Below, in pieces: positions 24,901-36,360 of a stretch of 64,000 bases of DNA (its first letter is position 1; the number at the start of each line of letters is the position of its first letter). This DNA is from Symmetrospora coprosmae (taxonomy: Eukaryota > Basidiomycota > Cystobasidiomycetes > Symmetrosporaceae), in the NCBI GenBank assembly GCA_008802785.1, contig VUYT01000011.1:551827-615826 (forward strand), given 5' to 3'. The notes under the pieces were generated by a model that saw nothing but the letters and a program-made list of their open reading frames with translations, searched no databases and was not told where the DNA came from. Position numbers and translations under genes: made by a program.

Positions 24901-25683
24901 GCCCTGCTGCGGGATGAACGTTGTTGATGAAGGCCGTCGGACTGAATGTCTTGCTCGACAGGAGGATGGTCGACACGACCTCTGGCGGAAGCGTGGGTAT
25001 GTTGCTGAGCACTGTGCCGCGGTACAGACCGAGCGGGTCCGGCTCGTCGGGCAGCGGTGCGGCACCCTTGCCTGTGAATGTCGAGCGAGCGCGTGATGCG
25101 GCCGGGCGCGCAGAGGCGGACTCTGCCACTCCCGGGATGGCGAGCGGGTTTTCGACAGGCGGGTTCGTATCCTCCCACTCTGTGGGCTGGAGTGAAGACA
25201 GTCCGTATTCCTTGAGAACTGTCGCACCTCGCGGGGATCAGCGTGGGTTGAGCGGTCACGAGCAGGGCGGCGGGCAGACGCACTGGCTTCTTCGTCAATC
25301 TCGAAAGCGGGCGCGCGTCTGCTGCTCGAGCCTGAGGAAGACGCAGGGAGCATCGACGCAGCAGAGGCGCCTGCAGAGGGTTCCCTCTCCCTGCGAGATG
25401 ATGTGCCCGGCCTTCCCGACGAGCCGGAGGGCGGAGACGCTGCAGGATACCCGTTCGCACTCGCCGAGGGAGGCCGTGCTGCGGGCATGCCGCCGCTCAT
25501 GCCTTCATCATGCTCTGGATAGTATTGATGCTGCTGCTGCTGCCGTGCTTGCGGTCCCGGCGCCTGGCTCGCGGGCTGCATCGGTGCGCCTGGACCATTA
25601 TTGTACAGCGGGCCATCCTGAGGAGGAGGAGGTCCCCTCTGCTGCTGCTGCGACTGAGATGGCAATACACGCTGTCGACTCAT
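21970..25683 (-). CDS. SEC5: Exocyst complex subunit SEC5
   Basis: SEC5 is a subunit of the octameric exocyst that tethers secretory vesicles to the plasma membrane at growth sites. The N-terminal 150 residues are low-complexity (Gln, Pro, Ser-rich, with short Q runs near 25530-25560). The conserved core begins around 25000 with SSKTFSPTAFINNVHP, continues with LVEDNFDRFIGIK, and a segment with LRSTLGIFERSKFFFTLP (about 24510-24560) followed by YDAALSAYKKGK; this order and wording is typical of Sec5. The C-terminal exons (21970-23943 in one long reading frame plus introns) are helix-rich, as expected for the rod-like exocyst fold. The start at 25683 is the first ATG. Only about 150 bp separate this start from the stop of the upstream DUF1349 gene on the same strand. 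Confidence 0.88.
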
Positions 25684-25832
25684 TGGTGTTCAAGCGAGAC
25701 TGATGATGCGTGAATCGGTCTAAGGATGACTGCAGCGGGGTTCAAGATGCAGCCAGCTCTGAGCGGTAACCGGTCCACGGGGGGAACTCCCTCCCCTGCA
25801 TGACGCCCTGCTAAGCGACAGACTCGAGTAGA

Positions 25833-26522
25833 CTACGCAGCCCGGCTAGTCTGGACATGCACGTCCCTGAACTCGACAACGAGCTCCTTCTCCTCCCCGA
25901 CGACATCCTCGGCCTTTGCGGGGCGAGCGGCCATGGCTGCGACGCGCACAGTGACCTCGTCTTCCTCCGCAAAGACCCAGGTGATCTCGCGCAGCGGTAC
26001 ACGCTCGCCGTCCACGATCTGATAGAGCCACAGGCTCGTCCCGAGCTCGTCTCCTTCGCGCCGGAGCTCTATTGTAGTCCATTTCTCGCGCGGGTCGGCC
26101 ACAGACGGCGCGAGCGCCCAGTCTGCCCAGCGATCCGCCGCAACTGAGGCAAGGTAGGGCTTGCCGCGATAGAATTCGACGCCTGCTTTGATCCATCGGT
26201 CTTGTGCTACTCCGTCCTGTTTGAAGTGGAGCAGGAGGCCCCCTTGGTCGTAACGCGTCGTCCAGTCTGCGGAGAACGTTGCGGTGATGCTCTGGAACTC
26301 TGAGAGTGGGCCCGTAAATAGGTCGTGCATGGGCGCGTTGATTCTGCGGAGGTAGAACGGGTGGCCTTGAGCAACATCTGCTCAGCGCGCACCGTGTCCT
26401 TGTATTCCGTTCAGGAAGCTTGGACAAACGAACACGTCTGTCGGTTCCGGTTTCTTGGGCTTCCTCCAGATGTCCGTTTCAGATTGTGCAGTAACGCGGA
26501 AGCTCGCAGATCCTCCTCCCAT
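25833..26522 (-). CDS. DUF1349 (concanavalin-like fold) protein
   Basis: This is a small soluble protein of the DUF1349 family, a lectin-like beta-sandwich fold often named 'regulation of enolase protein 1'; its biochemical role is unknown. Exons 26434-26522 and 25833-26343 (complement) join in phase to 199 residues. The junction uses a GTTCGT donor and yields DVINAP, matching the family pattern D-x-[FI]-N-A-P. Downstream are the hallmarks SADWTTRYDQGG, WIKAGVEF and ADRWADW. The start at 26522 sits in a strong ACCATGG context; an in-frame ATG 99 bp upstream is less likely. No signal peptide is evident. Confidence 0.85.
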
Positions 26523-26726
26523 GGTGCCGTTGTTGATATGCAGAGGCAGTGAAGATTGAGGAACTGGAAGGCAGAAGGAAGAGGTTGGCCATGGGGGACT
26601 CGGAAGGTGGAGAGGGTCCATGCACGTGCCGTCTCTATCGGGTCAGTTGCACCAACTGCAATGTCTAGGGCTACACACGGAACTGCTTATGGGGTACAGG
26701 CTGAAACAAGGACAGAGGTGAATGCG

Positions 26727-27723
26727 TTATGAGGTAGCCGAGAGGAGGCCCAGCTCCTCCGCCATGGTGCTACACTTGGAGCAGCTCCTGAATCCGAGCG
26801 GCTCTACTGCATCGCTGTCCAGCCCCCTGGACCTGGCAGCTAAGAGTGCCCGCAGGAAAGTCGAGTGTGCCTCGCGTTGGAAGTAGAAGCACTCGCCCCT
26901 CGCGGACTGGAACGCAAACTTGAACAGCGCGTCTGCTTCCAGCTGGGCAGCCTTGTGATGGGTGCGCCACTGCCGTCCCGGCCAAATCAGCCTGGCTGCC
27001 TCTGATGCAGGAGATGTGTAGGGCGGCCTCACCAGCCTATCCAAGGAGCGGCTGTCTATGCACCCCAGCTCATCCGAGGAGAACTGCAGAATGTCGCCTT
27101 TATTCGTGAGCCGGAGAGCCTGAGCGGCGAGGTCGGGCTGGTCGAGCTCGGTGCATCGGGCCCAGAGACGAAAGGCTTGTTCAGCGTTGATCTGCTTGGG
27201 CATCATCCGCCTGTCTCCGTTCCGTTCCGTTCCGCGATGCCGATGCCGATCAGCCAGTCTGATCCGCCACGCCGTGTTAATCAAGAGCAGGAATGGGTTA
27301 CAGTACTCACCGCAGACGCGCAGTGTACAGATGCTCCACCAGCGTCATATTGTACTTGAGCGACGCTTCGAGCGCCTCGAGGACCTCGTCGAAGCCCATA
27401 TTGTCGAGCTCGGGCAGCTCGTCGTAGAAGAGGGGGAGGACGTTCTCGAGCGTCCGCGAGCTCTCCGACAAGGCCACGGTCGGCGCGGCGTCGCCCTGCT
27501 CGTCCGCGCTGGCAATGTCGAACATGTCTCGAAATACCCCACAGCCGCTCAGTCGCGCTCGGTGCACCTTGAAGATGACGTTGTCGCTGGACTGGAGCAT
27601 CAAATCGCTGTCGAACCAGTATTGGCCGAAGCGGGGCGACACGCTCCCGGGAGTCCGCGGAGGAGTGCTGCTCGGGCTGCCGAGGTCGACAGAATCCGAC
27701 GAAGAAGTTGGCGAGACGGACAT
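26727..27723 (-). CDS. BTB/POZ domain protein
   Basis: Two exons, 27311-27723 and 26727-27210 (complement), join in phase to 298 residues. After a Ser/Pro-rich N-terminus, the BTB domain begins near residue 38 with FDSDLMLQSSDNVIFKVHRARL, interrupted only by ordinary substitutions of the pattern D-x-x-[LV]-x-S-x-D-x-x-x-F-x-V-H-x-x-x-L. The second exon continues with helices containing QINAEQAFRLWARC and ends with a Cys pair (S-C-S-K-C) close to the C-terminus. Fungal BTB proteins of this size commonly act as adaptors, sometimes of cullin-3 ligases, but no partner is visible here. It shares a 1.4 kb divergent region with the WW-domain gene. Confidence 0.82.
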
Positions 27724-29172
27724 GCTGCTACTGATGATTCGTATGGCAAGGACAGCCGTGAGTCAGCGCAACGTGTGGGCAGGAGCAGAGCCAGAGTTGT
27801 CTCGACTTGCAGATGGTGCAGGACGGACGAACGAACCCCTATCAGGCAACTTGGCTTTGAAGGAGGAAGGAAGCAGGATATGGCCCGGAAAGGAGGTACG
27901 AAGTAAGCTGAGTCCTGGTTTCTCCGTCGTGCTGTCGAAGCGCCCGAGGTGGAGCCCAAATGACGGGGACCGGGCGTCCTCGATAGTGATTGCCGGCTTA
28001 TCGCGCCGCTGCTGGACGAGGCGTACCCGACGCTGTATGTATGGCGGCCGCAGGCTGGACGGACAGCAGATGTCCCGCTGAGTGAGCCTGTATGATGTTG
28101 CTGATGCTGAGCCAAAAGGCGAAAGAGGTGCGGAGTTTTGCGTGACTTGGGCGAGGCGATCCTGCTCCGATAACCAAGAGGGTATCCCTTCCCTCCTCAG
28201 CTCTACAAGGGAACGACGCCCTCTGTCCAGTATAGGCAGGCTTCACTGATGCGCCTGCACTGCTCTGTGTCGATGTGCTTGTGCTTGTGCTGTCGGTGCT
28301 CTGTGCAGACACTTGCTTGTACTGCAGCTGCATCGACGGCAGTCCTTCCCCATGCATGGATGGATGTCAACGCATCCCTTCCCTCCGAGGCCCGGCTGAG
28401 GTGGAGCAGGCGGCACTCGGCCAACAGATGCAATGCGGCGCCCGCAGGTGCTACATTACCTCTTGAGCGCTATGCACCGGTAGGTTCGGATAGTTGCACT
28501 TGGCTGACAACTGGCTGAAGGTGCCTGCTTGATGAGAGATGCGTTCCTGGAGCGACCCGAGGCAGGCAGGCCTCAGCGCGCGCGGTTGCGGTACCGCGCC
28601 GTGCTCATCCTGCATCAGGGAACTATCCTCGGCGGGGGCAGGAAGCACGCCTGCGATACGATGTGCACAAGTATGCGCCCCCTGGATCATTCCTGCTCCT
28701 TTCAGAACCTCCTGGCACCAATGCCTTTACTGGGATCGTGCTCCGGCTCGCCCTGCGCCTGGCTGCTTGCCTAACGCCGCCCAATCTCACACGGACACAT
28801 TGGCTAGCTCACGGCTGTGAATGTGAGGATGCCGTACTGGCTGAGCGATCGTCCACAGATCCGCCAGGGAGCCGTTTATGGTGGTTTGGACGAGGTGAGG
28901 TGGAGACATGGGATAAGGCCTGGCCGGGCCGGGCCGCTGTCGATCCCAGGACGCGGGGCGCATTGCGCAGGGTGGTAGACACCTGCGACACAATGCCGTG
29001 TCACATTCTACCCGCATTGAGCGTGTGCTTCTGGCATGGCCATGTGCTGATGAGTGCGCGCAAGGAGGAAGGCCGACCTCCTCCTCGCTCGACCTCGACC
29101 CCGCTGGATTCGCACTGTCGCATTAACGTTACCGGCTGGCTCCGCTCAACGACGTGGAAACAGTCAGGAAAC
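27724..29172. promoter_or_regulatory. Divergent intergenic region between BTB and WW-domain genes
   Basis: This 1.45 kb region is unusually long for this window. It contains TGCTTG repeats around 28275-28290, several short ORFs without codon pattern or homology-like features, and two in-frame ATGs (28993 and 29050) ahead of the WW-gene start. I support no gene here; it probably holds two promoters and 5' leaders. Confidence 0.4.
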
Positions 29173-32100
29173 ATGGCAGAAGAGGAGGATAGGCTGGACT
29201 TTGGCGAGGAGTACGACGATGAAGAGGATAGAGAATCCGTCATCAGCTTGGGCGACGGCGAGGGCGCCCAGGAGGTGCAGGGTATCGCTCAGGCCCAGCA
29301 GCAGAAGCAGCAGCAGCAGCAGCAGCAGGAGCAGGAGCAGCACCACGACAACGCAGCGCAGCAGGGCCAGCCGCATGAGGCCCTGCTCGAGCCAACTCAG
29401 GACACAGGGTTGCCTCTGCCAGAGGGCTGGGAACGTCGGACATCCCGCTCGACGGGTGAGGTATACTATCTCAACACCATCTCGCGTACCACCAGCTGGG
29501 ACTTGCCTACGACAGCTGCATCAGCGCAGGTAGAGAGGGCAGAGGACGAGGCTCCGGCGGTAATAGCGACAGCGGATGCGGTTGCGGATGCGAATGCGAG
29601 CGCGGCTGTTGCCCTCCTAGAGGCGTCAGACGCTGCTACCGACCGAAACGATGCTGGCCGAGGCCTGCCTGCCGCTGGGACAGAGACGGAACGGGGCGCC
29701 GAAGGATATGAGAACGAGACGGACGAGCGCAACGGACACCGCGGGACGGGCACCGACATGGCGTCCCAAAGAGACATGCACCCTGCTGCACAGGTTGAGG
29801 AAATATCCTCTGAAGTTTTCGCAGCCCCGTCAGCGCCGGTCAGCGCCGGACCCTCAGCATGGAGTGAGCGCCTCTTCCGACTCTGCCCCTTCGTTCTCAA
29901 CCCGATGTTCGCGAGCCGCCTGCCTGTGTGATTCGCGGCGATCGCTCGGGCCCAGCGCAAGCAAGGTCCGCCAGCATGCAGCGCCCTCGGTGTTAGTGCA
30001 ATGCACGGCAGGAAGATCGGCCACGTCTCGGGCCAGCCCGCAGCTTCATGCCGCGATGCAGCCAACGCATCGAGGCAGCACTGCACGGGGTTGCGAGGCA
30101 TATTCTCTCAGCTGCATCGGCGGGAGGCCTATTCGGCGATGCACAGGCAGGCGGCGCGGCCTGGATTGTCGCAACCCTTGGCTCTACACGAGAGAGCACG
30201 GACACGGACATCAGCTCACTTCGCCCCTCCCCCCCCCCCCCTCCTCTCTCTCTCTGCTTTCCGTGTGTTTCCACCGCGCCTGCTAGAACGCGGACCGCAA
30301 GCGCCTCAAAGCCGGGTATTCCGCACCGGATCATCGGCCACACAGCTCTCTGCGCTCTCGCAGCCCGCAATTGACCGTCCGCCACATGGCCCGTCCGCAG
30401 ACGCCCGTCTCGCTGCTGAACGAGCGAGCGCGGCTCGCGCAGAACCAAAGTTGCGAGCATGGGGCGCGAGAGAGCCTGCTGCGACCAACGCAGCAGTAGC
30501 GCCAACGAGCGTACCAGCAGAACCTGCACCAAGCTCGATTGTCGCCTCAACGGCGACCGCAGCCGCATCGGACAAGAGACCGCCGCCCACGGGGCCTCGC
30601 GCAAATAGGCGCGAGCCGTCACCGCCTGCGCCTGCGCCCGCGCCTGCCGCGCCCGCTGAGCAACAGGCCCAGCCTGCATTACCCCCTACAGGCCCACGCA
30701 GCATGCGCCCGTCGGCCGTCCAGATCGGTCGCACGCTCGCACGAGGACCCGCCTCGGCCACCACTCCCGCCGCAGAGGCCGCCGTTCCCACCGGCCCGCG
30801 CAGGCGCAGCGTCGCAGCGGCCCCGCATGACCGGGAGCGCGAGCGCGAGCGTCCCCCTGAGCGAGAGCGCGAGCGGGAGCATCGACCTGCACCTTCGTCT
30901 CGCGGCCCGCCAAAGCCCGCAAGTCTCGACAACGGTTGGCCGAAGAGGGCTCTGGCACCTGCACCGCCTTCAACGACTACTTCTGCTTCTGTCTCCACAG
31001 ATCGCGAACCGGCACGAGAAGGGCCCACACATCCAGCTCCTGCCCCTGCCCCTGTCGCTTCCACTTCCGCAGCTAGAGTGTCAACACGAGAGGGGCCGTC
31101 TGGCCCGGCACCGTCTCCTGAAGTCTCTCCGGCGAGTGTCGCTTCCAAAAGCTACCAGATGCCGCCGCCAGCTAAGCCTGAGCGCGCACCGAGAGGCGTA
31201 CCTCGCGATAACGGATGGGGTGCACGCGCTGCGAAGGTAGCTGATGCGCCGCGAGAGGTGACTGACCACCCGCCATGCGATGCCTCACGGACGCCAACTG
31301 ACGCTCAAGAACATCCATCGCAGCCGGAGCGTCAGTCGCAGCAGTTTGATTCCCGCTTCGCACCAGAACGGAGCGCTCGAGCGATCTCGCGTGATCGAGT
31401 GACGGAAGCACCATCGGCAGCGCCTCCGCGCGACATTATCAGCACGGCAGCGTCTTCGACATCATCCAGGACCTCATCTGGCTTCAAGCGAGGAGAGCCA
31501 CTGCCGGACCAGCGTCTCGCTCTGAGAGCCGGCAGCGGCGGACCCAGGAGGCGCAGCGCACGCAGCATTACGCCACCGCCGCGCTCGCGACCTCTCAGCG
31601 TTGCGAGTGGGACGACACCACCACCGCCGCCCGCCAACCGGCCGATACGCGCGCAGGACGTTGTCGATCCGCGCAAAGTCCGTCCTGCAGCCGCAGCCGC
31701 CGCTGCAGTCGGAGAGGACAAGTCGCGCGAGATGACATTGTCGGCGTCAGTGGATGCACCGCCGCGGGCCGATACGCGCTCGCCCGCTCCTGGCCCAATC
31801 TCAGCTCCTCCCCCAGCCTTGGGCAAGCGCAGGAGTCCGTCGCCTTCACCTCTGCAGAGCCGCCTGGACGGCGGACGCCCTGCATCTACGTCGTTGTTCG
31901 CGCGCCTCGATCCGCGCGACGACCGCTATCGGCCGCAGCGTGAGCCCTCGCCCCCTCCGCCGTCGAAGCGGAGCAAACGCGATGGATACGACTCGGACCA
32001 CGGTCGTGGACACGGGCGAGGGCGCGGAGAGCACAGCATGGACGTGGACGAGCACAAAGCGCCGCACAGACGGTCGCTCTCACCTCCCTCTCGCCACGCT

Positions 32101-32584
32101 GGACGGTCCAGCAGACTCGATGAGCGCCTCGAGCCGATGCACACAGATAATGCCGACGTCGCCGTGGAGTCCTATCCCGCACTCGCTGGGATTGGAAACG
32201 GGAGCGCCGACGGCGGAAGCCCCTCGCCAGCGACAGTATCGGGCCTGCTGTCGCGACCAGACGTGAGCGATGGGCACTTCGAGCGGCTCCGAGAGGCGGA
32301 AAAGGCGGCTGCTTTGCCCGATGCGGCGAATGGGGCGGATGAGCGACCGAACATGTGGAGGAGAGTCACGGGAGAGGGCGGGCGTGAGAGGCAAGAGGCG
32401 GGTAGGAGGGAAAGGTCGCGATCGCGATCACGGTCGCCTCCAGCGGCGTCTCAGCGTCCCAAAGTCAAGGTGAGTGGGAGCGACCGCGAGCGTATGCTGA
32501 CATCGGTCGGACTGACCCTATCTCGGTTATCGTCCGCAGCGCCCGAGAGGTGGCAGAAACAGCAGGAACAACAAACGACGCTGA
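29173..32584 (+). CDS. WW-domain protein with long basic, Pro/Ser/Arg-rich C-terminus
   Basis: Exons 29173-29863, 30287-32469 and 32540-32584 join in phase to 972 residues. The N-terminus is acidic (DFGEEYDDEED), followed by a Gln run (29296-29340). One WW domain lies at about residues 75-105, starting LPEGWERRTSRSTGEVYY and ending TSWDLP, with both signature Trp residues and the aromatic pair. The rest is predicted disordered, with many R-E-R and S-R repeats (30835-30890; 32415-32440) and a basic end KVKRPRGGRNSR that looks like a nuclear localisation signal. This architecture suggests a nuclear, RNA-processing or transcription-coupled scaffold, but no specific homologue is recognised. The start at 29173 has good context (ACATGG); in-frame ATGs exist upstream. 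The first intron is long (423 nt). Confidence 0.75.
29296..29340 (+). repeat. CAG tract encoding polyglutamine
   Basis: This is a near-perfect CAG triplet run with one AAG and two GAG interruptions, encoding a Gln-rich stretch in the WW-domain protein. Triplet slippage is likely. Confidence 0.8.
30222..30262 (+). repeat. Poly-C / polypyrimidine tract in long intron
   Basis: An uninterrupted run of 13 C (30229-30241) is followed by a CT-repeat, ending about 24 nt before the CTAG acceptor of the 423-nt intron. It reads as a strong polypyrimidine tract. Confidence 0.75.
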
Positions 32585-33010
32585 CGGACGATGGTGTTTG
32601 ACCGGTGCTGGTAATGGGCTGCGGCATCGATGCCCGTGGTCCTGCCACCATAAGCCGCTCGCTTCACCACCGACCATGTTGCTTGTATGCATAGAGGAAG
32701 AGGGACTCGCCGCCCGGCAGTACATTCCAATGCAACCATCCTGGCAATCTTATCGACGACTCGCGCCCAAGTCGGCTTGCATCCGGTCCGGGCGCTGGCA
32801 CAGCAGTGGCATCGCTCCGGGCGCGCATACTCCTTTCAGCGGGCTCTGCCAGATCTGTGCAGCTCACTCAGCCAGTGCGGTTAACCCGAAGTGGGCTGAG
32901 GGCAATCCCGACTTGTCTACCTCGACACCAGACCTCCAAGATTTGACAAGACCCGTACTGCTAAAGTCCGTACTGCTAAAGTCCTTCTCGGCCTAACGCT
33001 TGTGTCGACG
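32585..33010. other. Intergenic region upstream of small unknown gene
   Basis: These 426 bp hold the 3' UTR of the WW-domain gene and the promoter of the next gene. A direct repeat of the 13-mer CCGTACTGCTAAA occurs at about 32951-32963 and 32968-32980. Confidence 0.45.
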
Positions 33011-33496
33011 ATGACGGGCGCCATACCAGTGAGTACTAGGTGCATACGCTCCGGCCTTTTCTACCTCGCTGGTCAGACAGCTTATGAGCGAATTCATCCA
33101 GGTCGATCTGGCCACCCGCCATGCGGCAGGTCCGCTCAGGCTCAAGCTGGTCCACATCCCTGCCAGCAATCTGAACACCAAGATCTACAGCTTTGTTGAA
33201 GGCGAGGCGTGCTGGGTCGTTAGCTACATCGACGCCGGGCTGCCGGCGGGTGATCCCTCTGCAAATGGGGTGGCAACGCTGTCAAAGGGCACATTCGCGT
33301 TCGCCTGGGAGGCTGGGATGGGCACGGAGGCAGCGCTAGTTGCTGCGCCGGGGACGTTGCTGGGTAGACTGCATGGGCAAAACGCAGCGGTCGTTGAGTG
33401 CAAGGTGTGCTTCGTCCGTCTCCTCGTGCATTCCTCAAAGAAACGCAGCTGACGCGGCAGGGGGGTGTTCCTTGGGGCGTATGCAGCGCACGGTAG
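33011..33496 (+). CDS. Small conserved-looking protein of unknown function
   Basis: Exons 33011-33028, 33081-33404 and 33461-33496 join in phase to 125 residues. The body has alternating hydrophobic and polar residues typical of a compact beta-rich fold (for example KLVHIPASNLNTKIYSF and GEACWVVSYID), followed by a Gly/Ala-rich segment. There is no signal peptide or membrane segment, and I recognise no family. The last 12 residues depend on the final splice choice and are less certain. The first exon encodes only six residues. Confidence 0.55.
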
Positions 33497-33817
33497 TTGA
33501 TGAAGAGGCCGTTGCGACTGCTCTGTCTGAGCAATGTCTGACGCCAGGCAACATGCCCACGAATGGCAGTGGCGCAGCCATCACCTCCGGCAAGGCGTTT
33601 GCGAGCTGCGACCTTCTGTGAGGCTCCGTCATGCCCGCCTGTGAAGCGCGACGAACGTGCAAGTTGTGATGTACAGTGGCTGTGTGCATCTGTATAGCGG
33701 TCATGATGGGTTTTCAACATGCCATGACGGATTCTCGCTGTTGCTGTCCCGGCTCGTCTTCACGCCCATCCTCACGGATTCGCCCACGCCCAATTCCTGG
33801 GGTTTGCCGATTTCAGG

Positions 33818-36360
33818 ATGAGCAAGGCGGGTTCCTCATCGCGAGGCGCAGCCTCGTATCTCGTTCGTCGTCTGAAGACCTCGACCTCGTCCTCGTCCTC
33901 GTCCTCGTCGTCATCGTCTGTTCCCTCTGGCTCATCGACTCCATCGAGCTTATCGTCGTCGTTGACGACGTTCCCGCCCAGCTCGAGCCCGAGCTCGAGC
34001 TATGCATCGTCGTCGTCGTCAGCAGCGGGGCGCCTGTCGTACTACTACGATGCTGCACTGTCGCACGACCACCCGCTCGCCGCCGAGCCCATTGTAGCCG
34101 AGTGGACGCTGTCGAGTTCTCGAGCGAGCTCAACAGAATCAGCTTCAGTATCAACTGGACATGGCAATGGCCCCGGACATGGATGGCCGGCGGGCAGCAG
34201 CGCTTTCTACCAGGGCAACGCACATCGTGCACGTCGCCGTGTCCCCACCGCAGCGTACCACCAGCAGCGGCACCAGTCTACGCAGTCCCAGTCGCATTCG
34301 CAGCCGCAGACGTCTGCGCAGCTGGCGGCAGGCTCCGGGTACACATCCCTCCGCCCGTCCTTCTGGGCATCCGCCAGCTCGCGCGAGCCAGCGCAGGAGC
34401 AGCCTCCGCAGCCGTCCTCTTCGTCCTCCTCCCCATCCTCGTCTTCGTCCTCATCTGTATCGAGTATATTCAGCCCGCTGCTATTCGGCAGCCCATCGAC
34501 GACGTCTGCCTCAACGTCCAGCTCGTCCGGCGCTTCCTCACCGTCGGGCCTCCCCTCGAGCACGAGCGGGATCCTCCCCGCCATCTCGTCCTTCATCTCG
34601 CCCTCGTCGCCCAGTCCACAGCCCTCCCATGCTCCGTCAAGCGCGGCAACAACATCAGCGTCGCCCCTAGCCCGCTTTGGGGACGCGACAAGCATTCGCG
34701 TGCCACAGCAGCCGGCGGTGCAGGGCAGCAGCAAGGCGCCCCAGCTCACGCTGCACCACGGCGCGTTTGGCATTCCCAAGCGGCCCAAGCAGGCGCCCAC
34801 GACGACAACCGCTCCTGCTCCTGCTGCTCCCGTGGCCACGCCGCGTCCGGCGAGCGTCAAGGGCAAAGAGCGGGCAACAGAAGTCGATGAAGCTGCAGTG
34901 GATGGAGATGGCGAGACTGCGAGCGACGCAGCACTGCTGGAGAAGCAGCTGCAGGAGCTCGAGGGCCCGCTGCTCAGCGTCCAAGTGGGCGAGGTGCGTT
35001 ATTACCCCTATGATTCGCATTTGCGTTCGGATGTGCAATGGCAGTAGCCTCGCCACCTCCGTCACAATGTGAGCTGACCCAGCTCATGTCATTCCCCACC
35101 CCACAGGACGCGTACTTTGTCAGACACGACTCGCTTGGCGTCGCGGATGGCGTTGGGGGCTGGGCGGGCAGGCGAGGGGCGGATCCGGGGCTATTTGCCG
35201 CGCGGTTGATGCACCACTGCTCGGCGGAGCTGGCCGCCTCGCTTCACGACGACCGGCATACCAGTGCGGTGGCGGGGAGCGAGGGGAGCTCAAGTGAGGA
35301 CGCGGACTCGGGGAAAGGAGGCGGGAGTGAGGGGCCTCAATTCTCGTTCGTCTCGGCCTCCTCGTTCTCTGCGTCCACCTCTACGATACCGAGCAGCAGC
35401 TCGCTACATCCGCCAACACCGGCCAGTGCGGTCGGCACGCAAGTCATAGCGCAGGCACCAATCGCTTCGTCCCGCGATGCGCCGAACGGCACTGCCAGCA
35501 CTGCTGCTGCTGCCGGCACCGATACTGCAGATCACGGTCAGGCGCATGCTCAGCCCCAAGCCCACGCGAACTCGCTCGAATCCCGCCTGCTTGCTTCGGA
35601 CCCGATCGAGCTGCTGCACCGGGCATGGGACCTGACGCTGACAGAGTTCTTCGACCTGAGCCTGACGGGCTCGAGCACTGCGCTCGTTGCCCTGCTGGCC
35701 GGGGACGAGCTGCGGGTCGCGAACCTGGGCGACTGCTCGTGCAGCATCATCCGCGGCAGCCCGCCCGAGTACATTTTCCGCTCGCAGGAGCAGCAGCACA
35801 GCTTCAACTACCCTTTTCAAGCAGGGACCAACAGCCAGGACACGCCGAGGAAGGACGGGCAGCGCTTTAATATCAAGGTCCAGAAGGGCGACATTGTCAT
35901 TCTCAGCAGCGATGGCCTCGTCGACAACCTGTTTGACGAGGATATCCTGGAAGAAGTGGAGGCGTTCTGCCCGCCTCCTCCTCCGCTCGGGTGTGCGCCT
36001 GCCATGTCCGCTGGCCCTTCTGCTGGCGGCAGCACGAGCGGTGGAACGGGCGACATGGGCGAGGAGACGGAAGCGTTGTCGAGCAAGGCGACTGCTTCTG
36101 CGACGACGGAGAACAGCAGCAGCAGTAGCAGCGGACAGCAGGACGCCGCATCGCCAACAGCTGGTTTAGGGATGGCAGCCTCGCTGAACCCGCAGGAGCT
36201 CTCACAGGCGCTCTGCGCGCGAGCCAAAGCCGTCTCGGAGGACCAGCAGGCTGTCGCGTCGCCGTTCCAGCAGCGGGCCAACGAGGAAGGAATCCATTTC
36301 GTTGGGGGCAAGCACGATGACATCAGCGTGCTTGTTGCTGTGATTGGGGACAAGGCGTAG
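33818..36360 (+). CDS. PTC7: PP2C-type protein phosphatase, PTC7-like
   Basis: This is a metal-dependent Ser/Thr phosphatase of the PTC7/SpoIIE-related subgroup, in yeast a mitochondrial enzyme acting on coenzyme Q biosynthesis. Exons 33818-34993 and 35107-36360 join in phase to 809 residues. The first 390 residues are largely Ser-rich low complexity (a TCG/TCC run at 33881-33919). The catalytic domain starts after the intron with DAYFVRHDSLGVADGVGGW, the DGVGGW being diagnostic for PTC7. Metal-binding and core motifs follow: STALVALL, NLGDCSCSII, ILSSDGLVDNL and, at the end, GGKHDDISVLVA. Two Ser/Gly-rich insertions split the domain, making it much longer than yeast PTC7 (about 340 residues). 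The N-terminus is Arg/Ser-rich and could be a mitochondrial presequence, but this is uncertain. Confidence 0.87.
33881..33919 (+). repeat. TCG/TCC triplet tract encoding polyserine
   Basis: A run of TCG and TCC/TCA codons encodes an almost pure Ser stretch near the N-terminus of the PTC7-like phosphatase. Confidence 0.75.

Noticed and set aside
26330-26460. Apparent frameshift between the two halves of the DUF1349 gene
   Set aside because: The obvious GTGTTC and GTTTGT donors break the frame, but a GTTCGT donor one codon position away with the CCGCAG acceptor restores it and recreates the family DVINAP motif, so no mutation is needed.
28993-29172. In-frame upstream ATGs (28993, 29050) for the WW-domain gene
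   Set aside because: The ATG at 29173 has the better context and is followed directly by the acidic region typical of the protein's start; the upstream segment resembles non-coding DNA.
34207-34866. 219-codon minus-strand ORF opposite the PTC7-like gene
   Set aside because: Its acidic Glu/Asp-rich sequence is the antisense of Ser-rich coding DNA, with no independent support.
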